Part shown: positions 43,950 to 53,231 of the stretch, in pieces | Layout of the letters: each line of letters begins with the position of its first letter | Numbering within the stretch: position 1 is the stretch's first letter | DNA from: Candidatus Methylopumilus planktonicus | Lineage (GTDB): Bacteria > Pseudomonadota > Gammaproteobacteria > Burkholderiales > Methylophilaceae | Direction of reading: 5' to 3' | Length of the DNA: 64,000 nucleotides | Assembly: GCF_006364715.1 (NCBI RefSeq) | Contig: NZ_CP040984.1 | Location: 682,001 to 746,000 of the forward strand | The notes under the pieces: generated by a model | Told to the model about the DNA's origin: nothing | The model's database searches: none | Seen by the model: the letters and a program-made list of their open reading frames with translations, nothing else | Made by a program: the position numbers and the translations under genes

Positions 43950-44969
43950 ATGCTTAACTATTTAATTAAACGCTTGTTATGGATGATCCCAATGCTCATT
44001 GGTATTAGTCTTATTTCATTTTTTATTATGCACTTAGCACCAGGTGACATTACCGCATCAGAATCAGCATTCAATCCAAAAGCATCTGAAGAGTCTCGTC
44101 AAAAACTAAGGGCACTTTATAACTTAGATAAACCCTTGGTTACGCAATATAGCTTATGGTTAAAACGGATTGTTAAATTAGATTTTGGTAATTCATTTGC
44201 TTCGCATCAGCGTCCTGTTCTATGGGAAACAAAAGATGATAAAGGCAATATCACTAAAGGTATGATTCAAGATGCTTTACCTATAACCCTGATGATTAAT
44301 TTGATAGGGCTACTTATTATTTTTGTGCTTTCAATATTTCTAGGTGTTGTTTCAGCAGTCAACCAAAATCGATGGCCGGACCGACTCATTACCATCATTG
44401 TCTTCGTAGGCTTTGCGGTGCCTGGTTTTTGGTTGGCGCTTTTATTAATGTATTGGACTGGCGTCACTCACTCTTGGCTTCCTATTTCAGGCCTGCATAG
44501 CGTAGGGTATGAAAAGATGGGTCTAATGGCTCAATACCTAGATTTAATTAAGCATCTAATATTGCCAGTCTTTGTTTCAAGTTTAGGCGGCCTCGCAAGT
44601 ATTTCACTGTATGTCAGAAATGGAATGTTAGATGTACTTCAACAAGAGTTTATTACAACAGCGCGCGCAAAAGGCCTAACCGAAAATAAAGTAGTTTATG
44701 GTCATGCATTAAGAAATACATTATTACCGCTCATCACTATAATAGGTCTATCGATTCCGGGCTTGATTGGGGGTTCTGTAATTGGAGAATCAATTTTTGC
44801 AATTTCTGGAATGGGTAAATTATTTTTTGACGCTGTTTTGATGAGAGATTTTCCAGTGGTAATGGGAATCCTTACGATCGGATCTGTCTTAACGTTATTT
44901 GGAAATTTAATCGCAGACATTGGTTATGCATGGGCAGATCCAAGAATTAGGCGAGGTATTACAAATTGA
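43950..44969 (+). CDS. Peptide-type ABC transporter permease (DppB-like)
   Basis: 339 residues, about six membrane helices. The N-terminal LIKRLLWMIPMLIGISLISFFIMHLAPGD is the standard DppB/OppB start. The EAA coupling loop is in TARAKGLTENKVVYGHALRNTLLP. A periplasmic insert (WETKDDKGNITKGMIQDALP) lies before the core. It overlaps the second permease by 4 bases (TTGA). Confidence 0.92.
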   Translation: MLNYLIKRLLWMIPMLIGISLISFFIMHLAPGDITASESAFNPKASEESRQKLRALYNLDKPLVTQYSLWLKRIVKLDFGNSFASHQRPVLWETKDDKGNITKGMIQDALPITLMINLIGLLIIFVLSIFLGVVSAVNQNRWPDRLITIIVFVGFAVPGFWLALLLMYWTGVTHSWLPISGLHSVGYEKMGLMAQYLDLIKHLILPVFVSSLGGLASISLYVRNGMLDVLQQEFITTARAKGLTENKVVYGHALRNTLLPLITIIGLSIPGLIGGSVIGESIFAISGMGKLFFDAVLMRDFPVVMGILTIGSVLTLFGNLIADIGYAWADPRIRRGITN

Positions 44970-45793
44970 AAATCCTTACGCAAAATCCACTCGCTTTAAG
45001 TGGTTTCATTATTATTGTCTCTGTTCTTTTTATCGCAATATTTGCTCCATGGTTATCGCCTTACGATCCAAATTACATTGATATTCATTCCATACTTCTC
45101 CCCCCTTCTGTCTCCCATTTTATGGGAACTGACGGACTAGGAAGAGATGTTTTTTCACGCATGCTTTATGGATCTAGAATTTCGCTTTTAGTAGGCATAG
45201 TCGCTGTAGGTATCGCTACTGTCATTGGGACATTTTTAGGAGCTGTTGCTGGATTTTATCGAGGCTATATCGACTCTATTATCATGCGGTTTGTAGATAT
45301 TATGTTATCCATTCCTACTTTCTTTCTCATACTTGCAGTGATAGCGTTTTTAACACCGTCGATTTGGAACATTATGATAGTGATTGGATTGACTTCCTGG
45401 ATGGGCGTTACACGCCTTGTTCGTGCAGAGTTCTTAAGTCTCAGAAATCGAGAATTTATATTAGCAGCCGAAGCTATGGGCGCTTCAGATTACAGGCTTA
45501 TTTCAAAGCATCTACTCCCTAATAGCCTAACACCCATCATCGTAACTTCGGTTTTAGGTATTGCAAGTGCGGTGTTAACTGAATCTGGATTGAGTTTTCT
45601 TGGGCTTGGGGTTCAAGCACCACAGTCCTCATGGGGTAATATTTTGACTGATGGCAAAGAGTATATTCAGTTTGCTTGGTGGCTATCATTATTTCCAGGA
45701 CTGGCTATTTTGATTACAGTCCTAGGTTATAATTTACTTGGTGAAGGCTTAAGGGATTTACTTGATCCCAAAAACAAGAATCAGCAAAAATAA
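44966..45793 (+). CDS. Peptide-type ABC transporter permease (DppC-like)
   Basis: 275 residues, about six membrane helices, TTG start overlapping the previous stop. The N-terminal region has FAPWLSPYDPN and HFMGTDGLGRDVFSRMLYGSRISL, the DppC/OppC signature. The EAA loop is in AAEAMGASDYRLISKHLLPNSLTPI. No ATPase gene (DppD/F type) follows; the next gene is fabI. The ATPase must be encoded elsewhere or shared with another system. Confidence 0.92.
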   Translation: MKILTQNPLALSGFIIIVSVLFIAIFAPWLSPYDPNYIDIHSILLPPSVSHFMGTDGLGRDVFSRMLYGSRISLLVGIVAVGIATVIGTFLGAVAGFYRGYIDSIIMRFVDIMLSIPTFFLILAVIAFLTPSIWNIMIVIGLTSWMGVTRLVRAEFLSLRNREFILAAEAMGASDYRLISKHLLPNSLTPIIVTSVLGIASAVLTESGLSFLGLGVQAPQSSWGNILTDGKEYIQFAWWLSLFPGLAILITVLGYNLLGEGLRDLLDPKNKNQQK

Positions 45794-45801
45794 AGGGTTA
45801 C

Positions 45802-46587
45802 ATGATGGGGTTTTTAACTGGTAAACGAGTTTTAATTCTTGGTCTTTTGAGTGACCGATCAATTGCATATGGTATTGCTTCTGCAATGAAACGTGAAGGA
45901 GCTGAATTAGCTTTTACTTACCAAATGGAAAAGCACGATGAGCGCGTAAAAAAACTTGCTCAAGATTTTAATTCAAATATTGTTCTACCTTGCGACGTTT
46001 CAAGTGATGAGCAAATCGACAATCTCTTTCCTTTACTAAAAAAACACTGGGATAAATTAGATGTTATTGTTCATTCGCTAGCCTTCGTTACAAAAGAAGC
46101 TTTAAAGGGTGATTTCGTTGAAGCAACGACCCGTGAAAACTTTAGAGTAGCTCACGATATTAGTTCTTACAGCTTTACAGCGCTAGCTAAAGCAGCACTG
46201 CCGATGTTAAGCGAGCATGCAAGTTTGCTTACTTTAAGCTATCTTGGCGCTGAAAGAACAATGCCTAACTATAATGTGATGGGGCTTGCCAAAGCAAGTT
46301 TAGAGGCAAACGTAAGGTACATGTCTCAGAGCTTAGGACCAAAAGGTATTAGAGTTAATGCAGTTTCAGCAGGGCCTATTAAAACACTTGCTGCGTCTGG
46401 CATTGCTGACTTTGATCGCATGATAGATTTTAATGAGAAACATGCTGCTTTAAGACGAAATGTGACAATTGAAGAAGTTGGAAATGCAGCTGCTTTTCTA
46501 TGTAGCGACCTTGCTTCAGGCATAACGGGCGAAATTACTTACGTAGATGGCGGCATGAATATTACTGCCGCAGGTTCAATCGATTAA
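45802..46587 (+). CDS. fabI: Enoyl-ACP reductase FabI
   Basis: NADH-dependent last reduction of each fatty-acid elongation cycle. It has 261 residues of the divergent SDR type. The cofactor region is ILGLLSDRSIAYGIASAM (FabI lacks the usual TGxxxGxG). The catalytic Y-x6-Y-x6-K pattern is read in LSYLGAERTMPNYNVMGLAKA, and the C-terminus is GEITYVDGGMNIT. It is nine bases after the ABC permease and may share its transcript. It overlaps the convergent ppiD by 4 bases. Confidence 0.95.
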   Translation: MMGFLTGKRVLILGLLSDRSIAYGIASAMKREGAELAFTYQMEKHDERVKKLAQDFNSNIVLPCDVSSDEQIDNLFPLLKKHWDKLDVIVHSLAFVTKEALKGDFVEATTRENFRVAHDISSYSFTALAKAALPMLSEHASLLTLSYLGAERTMPNYNVMGLAKASLEANVRYMSQSLGPKGIRVNAVSAGPIKTLAASGIADFDRMIDFNEKHAALRRNVTIEEVGNAAAFLCSDLASGITGEITYVDGGMNITAAGSID

Positions 46588-48479
46588 TTCTTTTGTGTTG
46601 TCTCGAAGAATTTTTGATTCACTGATACACTCGCTTTTGCTTTTAAACCTTTGAGATAAGCGCTCAAGTATTCATTAGATAATGCTTCTGTATAGCTAGA
46701 TGCGAATTCTTTTTTATTTTCTTCATTCTCATCATTCGGAAATGCTACTTTACTTACTTTAACAATCACGTAACCGTTATTGCCATCTACAAAACCACTA
46801 TAACTAGGAAGCTTGTCTGTAGGCATTTTGTAAGCGTGATTAATGACAGCCTCGCTCAAGCCTTTTGAATTTTTTCGGTCGACTAAAACTGCAGCTTGCC
46901 AAAGAATTTTACGTGAAGAATCACTAACAGACTTCAATGCTGCCTCACCATCAGCAGCCATTAATTTCTTGGCAGCTTCAAACTTTAAATATTCTTCAAT
47001 ACCCGCTTTAACCTCAGCAAATGGCTTTGTAGATTGCGCTTTATAATCTACAACACGAGCAGAAATTAAGTTGTTAGGTGTGACTTCAATCGCTTCAGTA
47101 TTTCGATGATCCTTAATTGATTCTTTCGAATATAAAGCGTTCATCAATGTTTCATTCTTAAAGAACTTATCTGTATCGTTACGGCTAATCCAATCGGTTT
47201 TTTGAATAGGTAGATTAAATTTTTTCGAAACCGCATCAAGACTTGATGACTGCTCGTACACTTTATTACTAAAGTCTTCAGCAAGAGCCGCAAATTTATC
47301 TTGTGCTTTTTGGTAGATTATTTCAGCTTTAATTTGTGACTTGATGGCATCAAAACCACCGCCCTCACCTATGATTTTTGTAAGCTTTATAATGTGGTAA
47401 CCAAAATCAGATTCAACGATACTGCTAATCTCGTTAACCTTCATTGAGAAAACAGCATCATCAAAAGGCTTAACCATCATGCCACGATCAAAGGTACCTA
47501 ACTCCCCACCTTTTCTAGCAGACTCAGGGTCTTGTGAATATTTTGTTGCTAATTCTTCAAACTGCTTAGGATTCTTTTTAACCTGATTTAAGACATCTTC
47601 AGCCTTTGCTTTGGCCTTAGCTTTTTCTGCTGGTGCGGCGTTCTTAGATGAAGCAATTAAAATATGACTTGCTTCTCTTTGCTGTTTATTTTGATATTTA
47701 TCTGCATTTATTTTATAAGAAGCTTTCACTTCATCTTCAGATACATTGATGGTCGAAAGAATACTTGTTAATGAAAATATAACAAACTCGGCTTTCACTT
47801 GCTCGGGTGCTAAAAACTTAGATTTATTTTTATCATAAAAATCTTGCATATCTTTTTCGGAAATATTCGCTTTAGCCATATATTCTTTTGTTTTGAATTC
47901 AGCAACAGTGATTTCCCTTTGCTGTGATGTTACTTTTAATGTTTCTGTTAAATTATTCGGCGGAATAAATGTAAGTTTTTGCAGTCCATCACGCACTTGT
48001 TGAATGAGTAAATCATTCCTAATGCTTTCTTCAAATTTCTTAGGGTTGAGTTGATTATTTTGTAGGACTTTGTCGTAGAGTTCTTGTGAAAACTTTCCAT
48101 CTTTTTGAAAATCAGGCATACCTATAATATATTGGCTTAATTGTTGATCTGTGATTCTAAATTTAGATTTTTTAATATCATTATTTATTAATTGTTTTGT
48201 GATGAGTCCATCGACTACAGACTCTTTAAATTCGAATGAATCAAACATTGCAGGATCTATTTTTTTACCTTCACTCATAATCCTATTGCGAACATTTTCA
48301 ATTGCACGGTTATATTCTGGTAGTGTAATTTTATAGCCATCAACTTTGGCGATACTTAAATTATTGCCAGCTTGGTTGAGATATGAATCAATTCCAAACA
48401 ATGCGAAAGGAATAAGAACAAGCGCCAAAATAACTTGTGCCGCTTTAGTTTGAGCGTAACTTCTAAATTTATCTAACAT
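46584..48479 (-). CDS. ppiD: Periplasmic folding chaperone PpiD (SurA/parvulin type)
   Basis: Inner-membrane-anchored chaperone facing the periplasm. A membrane helix near the N-terminus (AAQVILALVLIPFALFGIDSYL) is followed by a SurA-N-type chaperone region. A parvulin domain comes next (REASHILIASS, then KYSQDPESARKGGELGTFDRGMMVKPFDDAVF and FGYHIIKL). I place the start at ATG 48477-48479 (MLDKFRSYAQTK), because it matches family N-termini and has AGGA upstream. A GTG at 48539 in frame would add 20 unlikely residues. The ppiD gene downstream of lon and tRNAs is a common order. Confidence 0.92.
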   Translation of the reverse strand: MLDKFRSYAQTKAAQVILALVLIPFALFGIDSYLNQAGNNLSIAKVDGYKITLPEYNRAIENVRNRIMSEGKKIDPAMFDSFEFKESVVDGLITKQLINNDIKKSKFRITDQQLSQYIIGMPDFQKDGKFSQELYDKVLQNNQLNPKKFEESIRNDLLIQQVRDGLQKLTFIPPNNLTETLKVTSQQREITVAEFKTKEYMAKANISEKDMQDFYDKNKSKFLAPEQVKAEFVIFSLTSILSTINVSEDEVKASYKINADKYQNKQQREASHILIASSKNAAPAEKAKAKAKAEDVLNQVKKNPKQFEELATKYSQDPESARKGGELGTFDRGMMVKPFDDAVFSMKVNEISSIVESDFGYHIIKLTKIIGEGGGFDAIKSQIKAEIIYQKAQDKFAALAEDFSNKVYEQSSSLDAVSKKFNLPIQKTDWISRNDTDKFFKNETLMNALYSKESIKDHRNTEAIEVTPNNLISARVVDYKAQSTKPFAEVKAGIEEYLKFEAAKKLMAADGEAALKSVSDSSRKILWQAAVLVDRKNSKGLSEAVINHAYKMPTDKLPSYSGFVDGNNGYVIVKVSKVAFPNDENEENKKEFASSYTEALSNEYLSAYLKGLKAKASVSVNQKFFETTQKN

Positions 48480-48551
48480 TGGATTTATCCTATTATCTTT
48501 ATAGTTTTTTGATAAAAAAGGTTGCCAAAAAGTTCTCACTTAATGAACGAA

Positions 48552-48575
48552 AAGGCGAATCTTAAGATTCGCCTT
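48552..48575 (-). terminator. Perfect palindromic hairpin after tRNA-Asp
   Basis: AAGGCGAATCTT and AAGATTCGCCTT form a perfect 24-base palindrome (a 10-bp stem if TTAA is the loop), eight bases downstream of tRNA-Asp on the - strand. It is followed there by TTCGTT. This is a probable terminator of the tRNA-Val/tRNA-Asp transcript; the T run is short. Confidence 0.6.
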
Positions 48576-48583
48576 AATGATAT

Positions 48584-48660
48584 TGGCGGAGTGGACGGGA
48601 CTCGAACCCGCGACCCCCTGCGTGACAGGCAGGTATTCTAACCAACTGAACTACCACTCC
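48584..48660 (-). tRNA. tRNA-Asp (anticodon GTC)
   Basis: 77 bases including encoded CCA, on the - strand. The anticodon loop CTGTCAC carries GTC between the CTGC-type stem arms. The acceptor GGAGTGG/CCACTCC and the T arm GCGGGTTCGAGTCCCGT are intact. It lies 18 bases downstream of tRNA-Val. Confidence 0.97.
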
Positions 48661-48678
48661 ATAACTTGTTACAAAAAT

Positions 48679-48754
48679 TGGTGGGTGCTGACGGGGTCGA
48701 ACCGCCGACATTCGCCTTGTAAGGGCGACGCTCTACCAACTGAGCTAAGCACCC
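48679..48754 (-). tRNA. tRNA-Val (anticodon TAC)
   Basis: 76 bases including encoded CCA. The anticodon stem TCGCC/GGCGA surrounds CTTACAA (TAC). The acceptor GGGTGCT/AGCACCC and the T arm GGCGGTTCGACCCCGTC (one mismatch at the edge) are recognisable. It is probably transcribed with tRNA-Asp; the gap to the lon stop is 62 bases. Confidence 0.96.
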
Positions 48755-48816
48755 ATGCACACTCATTAGTAAGGCGGCTATTTTACAACATAGTCCTTAC
48801 CAACGCTAGGTTTACG

Positions 48817-51234
48817 CTAATGTGTAATGGATTTTATAATGGTGCTGGCGTTCTTATGGGGCACAGGAGTGGATTTTTGGTCCTTTGTAGCTATATTTTT
48901 TGGCATTTTAGTCAAAGCAAGCTCTAAAACTTCATCAATCCAGCGAACAGGATGGATATCTAAAGCATTTTTAACTTCATCAGAAATTTCAGTTAAATCT
49001 TTTACATTTTGCTCTGGAATAAGAACGGTTTTAATACCCCCTCTATGAGCTGCAAGCAACTTCTCTTTTAGGCCGCCAATGGGTAAAACTTCACCTCTTA
49101 AGGTTATTTCCCCTGTCATAGCAACATCAGCACGAACTGAAATATTGGTTAAAGCCGACACAATCGCTAAAGCAATACCTGCACCAGCACTTGGACCGTC
49201 TTTAGGCGTTGCGCCCTCGGGCAAATGAATATGAATATCATTTTTTTCGTAAAAATTTTCAGCTATACCTAGTTTTGTAGCGCGGCTTCTTACAACGCTC
49301 ATGGCAGCATGAATAGACTCTTGCATGACTTCGCCTAATTTACCAGTAATGATTGTTTTTCCTTTACCTTGTAAAACCACAGCTTCAATAGTCAATAATT
49401 CCCCGCCTACCTGAGTCCAAGCGAGCCCTGTGACTTGACCTATTTGGTTTTTCTTAGATGCAAGACCAATGTCATAGACTTTAACGCCTAGATAAGCCTC
49501 TAGATTCTTGCTATTCACAATGACTTTTTTAAGGGATTTTTTGCTCAATAACTCTTTAACTGCTTTGCGACATATTTTGGCGATTTCTTGTTCTAATTTT
49601 CTAACACCCGCTTCTCTAGAATAATATTGAATAATCTCTCTTACAACTTTAGCGGTAATACTAATTTCAGATTTTTTTAAACCATGCATTTTAAGTTGCT
49701 TAGGTAATAAATAATGCATCGCAATATTAAGCTTTTCTGCCTCCGTATAACCCGAAAGACGAATAATTTCCATACGATCCAAAAGTGGTTCAGGAATGTT
49801 CATTGAGTTAGCAGTTGCCACAAACATCACATCAGATAAATCGTATTCAACTTCTACATAATGATCTGTAAAAGTGTGATTCTGCTCTGGGTCCAAAACC
49901 TCTAAAAGCGCTGAGGCCGGATCACCTCGGTAATCTTGACCCATTTTATCCACTTCATCTAGTAAGAATAATGGGTTAGTCACCCCTGCTTTAGTCATGC
50001 TTTGTAAAACTTTACCAGGCATTGAGCCAATATAAGTTCTTCTATGACCGCGAATTTCAGATTCGTCTCTTACACCACCTAAAGCCATTCGAATAAATTT
50101 ACGATTGACAGCTTTAGCAATGCTTTGTCCAAGAGAGGTTTTTCCAACCCCAGGAGGGCCTACCAAACATAAAATAGGCGCTTTAAGTTTATCAACTCGC
50201 TGTTGGACTGCGAGATATTCAATAATACGCTCTTTGACTTTTTCGAGGCCGTAGTGATCTTCATCCAAGATCTTTTCTGCGAGCGCCAATTCGCGACTAA
50301 TTTTAGTTTTTTTCTGCCACGGCAATCCTATTAATGTATCGATGTAGTTTCTTACTACGGAGGCTTCAGCCGACATGGGTGACATCATTTTTAATTTTTT
50401 AAATTCAGAAGTCGCTTTATCAAGAGCCTCTTTTGACATACCAGATTCTTGTATACGTTTCTCAAGTTCGTCTAAATCTGCACCTTCATCTTGCTCACCT
50501 AATTCTTTTTGAATGGCTTTGACTTGTTCGTTAAGATAGTATTCCCTTTGGCTTTTTTCCATTTGGCGCTTAACGCGACCACGAATTCTTTTTTCGACTT
50601 GAAGAATATCAATTTCAGACTCCATGATCTTCAAAAGATGATCTAAGCGATTTTTAATTCTCAATGTCTCTAAAATCGTTTGCTTCTCTTCTAGTTTTAA
50701 CGTGAGATGCGCTGCGATCATATCTGCTAATCTGCCAGGGTCTGTAATTGCAGCAAGAGAAGTTAGGATTTCTGGGGGAATTTTTTTATTTAATTTAACG
50801 TATTGATCAAATTGTGAGAAAACCGTTCTCATTAACGCTAATGATTCTTTATCTTTAGGCTCGGGAATATTGATCTCATCGAATCGAGCAACAAAACAAG
50901 CTTCTTGATCAAGCACTTCCTTAATTTTTACGCGGCTTAAACCTTCAACTAAAACCTTCACAGTACCATCAGGTAATTTAAGCATCTGGAGAATAGATGC
51001 TACGGTGCCGTACTCGTAAAGATCTTTGGCATCAGGCTCATCTTTACTTGCAGATTTTTGAGCTACTAAAATTATTTTTTTATCTTTATCAGATGCAATT
51101 TCCAAAGCTTTTACAGATTTCGTACGTCCAACAAAAAGTGGGATCACAAGATGAGGGTAAACAACTACATCCCTTAAAGGCAAAAGGGGCATGAAATCTT
51201 GTTGGGGGTCTTTAATTTTAATTTCTTGAGCCAT
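48817..51234 (-). CDS. lon: ATP-dependent protease Lon
   Basis: Cytoplasmic AAA+ protease that degrades damaged and regulatory proteins. 805 residues from the start chosen here. The N-domain begins MPLLPLRDVVVYPH, followed by a coiled coil. The Walker A is GPPGVGKTSLGQSIAKAV. The proteolytic serine is in TPKDGPSAGAGIALA and the lysine in PIGGLKEKLLAAHRGG. The start is ATG 51232-51234 (MAQEIKIKD); the frame opens further up to a TTG at 51309, but that lies upstream of the heat-shock-type promoter, so it is rejected. The C-terminal tail (about 25 residues after LELALTKMP) is longer than the E. coli protein. Confidence 0.97.
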   Translation of the reverse strand: MAQEIKIKDPQQDFMPLLPLRDVVVYPHLVIPLFVGRTKSVKALEIASDKDKKIILVAQKSASKDEPDAKDLYEYGTVASILQMLKLPDGTVKVLVEGLSRVKIKEVLDQEACFVARFDEINIPEPKDKESLALMRTVFSQFDQYVKLNKKIPPEILTSLAAITDPGRLADMIAAHLTLKLEEKQTILETLRIKNRLDHLLKIMESEIDILQVEKRIRGRVKRQMEKSQREYYLNEQVKAIQKELGEQDEGADLDELEKRIQESGMSKEALDKATSEFKKLKMMSPMSAEASVVRNYIDTLIGLPWQKKTKISRELALAEKILDEDHYGLEKVKERIIEYLAVQQRVDKLKAPILCLVGPPGVGKTSLGQSIAKAVNRKFIRMALGGVRDESEIRGHRRTYIGSMPGKVLQSMTKAGVTNPLFLLDEVDKMGQDYRGDPASALLEVLDPEQNHTFTDHYVEVEYDLSDVMFVATANSMNIPEPLLDRMEIIRLSGYTEAEKLNIAMHYLLPKQLKMHGLKKSEISITAKVVREIIQYYSREAGVRKLEQEIAKICRKAVKELLSKKSLKKVIVNSKNLEAYLGVKVYDIGLASKKNQIGQVTGLAWTQVGGELLTIEAVVLQGKGKTIITGKLGEVMQESIHAAMSVVRSRATKLGIAENFYEKNDIHIHLPEGATPKDGPSAGAGIALAIVSALTNISVRADVAMTGEITLRGEVLPIGGLKEKLLAAHRGGIKTVLIPEQNVKDLTEISDEVKNALDIHPVRWIDEVLELALTKMPKNIATKDQKSTPVPHKNASTIIKSITH

Positions 51235-51267
51235 TAGGATGCTTTCATAAGCGTTAATTAATCTAGA

Positions 51268-51295
51268 ACATTGGGTCAGTTTATAATATTTCAAG
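51268..51295 (-). promoter_or_regulatory. Sigma32 (heat-shock) type promoter for lon
   Basis: On the - strand CTTGAAA (51289-51295) is followed after 13 bases by CCCAATGT (51268-51275). This fits the RpoH consensus CTTGAAA - 11 to 16 - CCCCATnT with one mismatch. It ends 33 bases before the lon ATG. lon is a classical RpoH target in proteobacteria, so position and sequence agree. RpoH is not in the window. Confidence 0.75.
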
Positions 51296-51318
51296 GCCTT
51301 ACTGACCAACTACGAAGC

Positions 51319-52599
51319 TTATTTTTTTCCTGAAACTTGTTTCTTTTCTGAGAATAAAAGTATAGGTTTGCTTGATTGTTCAATCACACCATCATCAATG
51401 ACAACCTTTTCGAGATTCTTAATCGACGGTAATTCATACATGGTATCTAATAAAACATGCTCCATGATTGAGCGAAGACCACGCGCGCCCGTCTTTCTTT
51501 CTAGCGCTTTTTTGGCGATTAACCTTAGTGCTGAAGTTCTAAATTCTAGCGATACATGTTCCATAGCGAAAAGTTTAATGTACTGTTTGGTTAAGGCGTT
51601 TCTAGGCTCAGTAAGAATCTGTACTAGAGCATCTTCACTTAAAGATTCAAGAGTTGCAACAACAGGAAGCCTTCCTATAAATTCAGGAATTAAACCAAAT
51701 TTAATGAGATCTTCTGGTTCGACATCTTTAATGACATCGCCGATCACTTTAGCATCTGCTTTGCTATTTACTTGAGCCCCAAAACCAATGCCGCCCTTTT
51801 CAGATCTTTGTTTAATGATTTTTTCTAGCCCATCAAAAGCACCGCCACAAATAAAGAGGATATTTGTAGTATCAAGCTGAACAAATTCTTGATTTGGATG
51901 TTTGCGACCACCCTGAGGAGGAACTGAAGCGACAGTACCTTCAATAAGTTTTAACAGCGCTTGCTGCACACCCTCTCCTGAAACGTCTCTTGTGATTGAA
52001 GGGTTTTCAGATTTTCTTGAGATCTTATCGACTTCATCAATATATACAATGCCTCTTTGAGCTTTTTCAATATCATAATCACATTTTTGCAATAATTTTT
52101 GCATGATATTTTCAACATCTTCGCCAACATAACCAGCTTCAGTAAGCGTGGTAGCATCTGCCATCACAAAAGGAACATCAAGTAATTTTGCGAGCGTTTG
52201 CGCTAAAAGTGTTTTTCCGGAACCTGTGGGACCAATAAGAAGAATATTACTTTTTGAAATTTCGACATCTTTGTGTTCAATATCTATCTCAGAATTACTA
52301 TCTCTAAGTCTTTTGTAATGATTGTAAACAGCGACAGCTAAAGTTCTTTTAGCGCTTGTTTGTCCTATAACATGCTCATCAAGTTGATCACAAATTTCTT
52401 TTGGAGTGGGGAGTTGATCGTGGTCTTTAGCTTCTTTTGAAGGGCTCTTAACTTCTTCTTTAATGATGTCATTGCATAAATCAACACACTCATCACAGAT
52501 GAATACTGAAGGGCCTGCAATTAGTTTTTTTACTTCGTGCTGACTTTTGCCGCAAAATGAGCAATAGAGTAATTTTTCGTTATCGCTTTTAGTGGCCAT
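51319..52599 (-). CDS. clpX: ATP-dependent Clp protease ATPase subunit ClpX
   Basis: AAA+ unfoldase that feeds substrates to ClpP. It has 426 residues. The N-terminal zinc-binding domain has C13, C16, C35 and C38. The Walker A is GPTGSGKTLLAQTLA, the Walker B IVYIDEVDKIS, and the ClpP-binding loop region is near FIGRLPVVATL. The sensor motif GARGLRSIMEHVLLD lies near the C-terminus. It begins 12 bases after clpP. Confidence 0.98.
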   Translation of the reverse strand: MATKSDNEKLLYCSFCGKSQHEVKKLIAGPSVFICDECVDLCNDIIKEEVKSPSKEAKDHDQLPTPKEICDQLDEHVIGQTSAKRTLAVAVYNHYKRLRDSNSEIDIEHKDVEISKSNILLIGPTGSGKTLLAQTLAKLLDVPFVMADATTLTEAGYVGEDVENIMQKLLQKCDYDIEKAQRGIVYIDEVDKISRKSENPSITRDVSGEGVQQALLKLIEGTVASVPPQGGRKHPNQEFVQLDTTNILFICGGAFDGLEKIIKQRSEKGGIGFGAQVNSKADAKVIGDVIKDVEPEDLIKFGLIPEFIGRLPVVATLESLSEDALVQILTEPRNALTKQYIKLFAMEHVSLEFRTSALRLIAKKALERKTGARGLRSIMEHVLLDTMYELPSIKNLEKVVIDDGVIEQSSKPILLFSEKKQVSGKK

Positions 52600-52611
52600 A
52601 AATAGATAGGA

Positions 52612-53229
52612 TCACGTGACTTGGGATCTCTTCGAAATAACTTGGTCTACCATACCATAATCGACAGATTGCTCGGCGCTTAAGAAATTATCTCTGTCCG
52701 TATCAGCAGCAATTTTTTTAAGTGTTTGGCCAGTATGGGTTGCTAAGATTTGATTTAGTTTTTCTTTTAAAAATAAAATTTCTTTTGCGTGAATTTCTAT
52801 GTCTGATGCTTGTCCCTGGAATCCACCTAAAGGCTGATGAATCATTACGCGAGAATTGGGTAAGCAGAAACGTTTTCCTTTTTCTCCGGCCGCAAGTAAT
52901 AAAGCACCCATGCTGGCGGCTTGTCCGATACATAAAGTACTGACATCAGGCTTAATAAATTGCATTGTGTCGTAAATAGCCATCCCAGCGGTGACAGAGC
53001 CACCTGGGGAGTTAATGTATAAAGAGATGTCTTTATCAGGATTGTCTGCTTCTAGAAAAAGTAACTGGGCGACAATAACATTTGCGGTCATATCATCTAC
53101 TGGCCCTACTAGAAAAATAACACGCTCTCTTAAGAGTCGCGAATATATATCGTAAGCGCGCTCACCTCGACCGCTTTGCTCAATGACCATAGGCACATAG
53201 CCTAAATTGTTTGGGGATGTATAAGCCAT
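52612..53229 (-). CDS. clpP: ATP-dependent Clp protease proteolytic subunit
   Basis: Barrel-forming serine protease subunit of 205 residues. The catalytic serine is S106 (GQAASMGALLL) and the histidine H131 (VMIHQPLGG); the aspartate follows in the usual C-terminal third (ADTDRDNF). A short N-terminal propeptide is plausible before VPMVIEQSGRGERAYDIYSRL. It starts two bases after tig, in the order tig-clpP-clpX-lon. Confidence 0.98.
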   Translation of the reverse strand: MAYTSPNNLGYVPMVIEQSGRGERAYDIYSRLLRERVIFLVGPVDDMTANVIVAQLLFLEADNPDKDISLYINSPGGSVTAGMAIYDTMQFIKPDVSTLCIGQAASMGALLLAAGEKGKRFCLPNSRVMIHQPLGGFQGQASDIEIHAKEILFLKEKLNQILATHTGQTLKKIAADTDRDNFLSAEQSVDYGMVDQVISKRSQVT

Positions 53230-53231
53230 GA

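Noticed and set aside
48480..48539. N-terminal extension of ppiD to a GTG at 48539
   Set aside because: It would place 20 polar residues before the family-typical start MLDKFR, which has its own AGGA site.
48577..48927. A 116-codon open frame on the + strand beside lon
   Set aside because: It runs antisense through both tRNA genes and the lon 3' end; it is an artefact of those sequences.
51235..51309. N-terminal extension of lon to a TTG at 51309
   Set aside because: The extension lies upstream of, and across, the sigma32-type promoter and does not resemble Lon N-termini.
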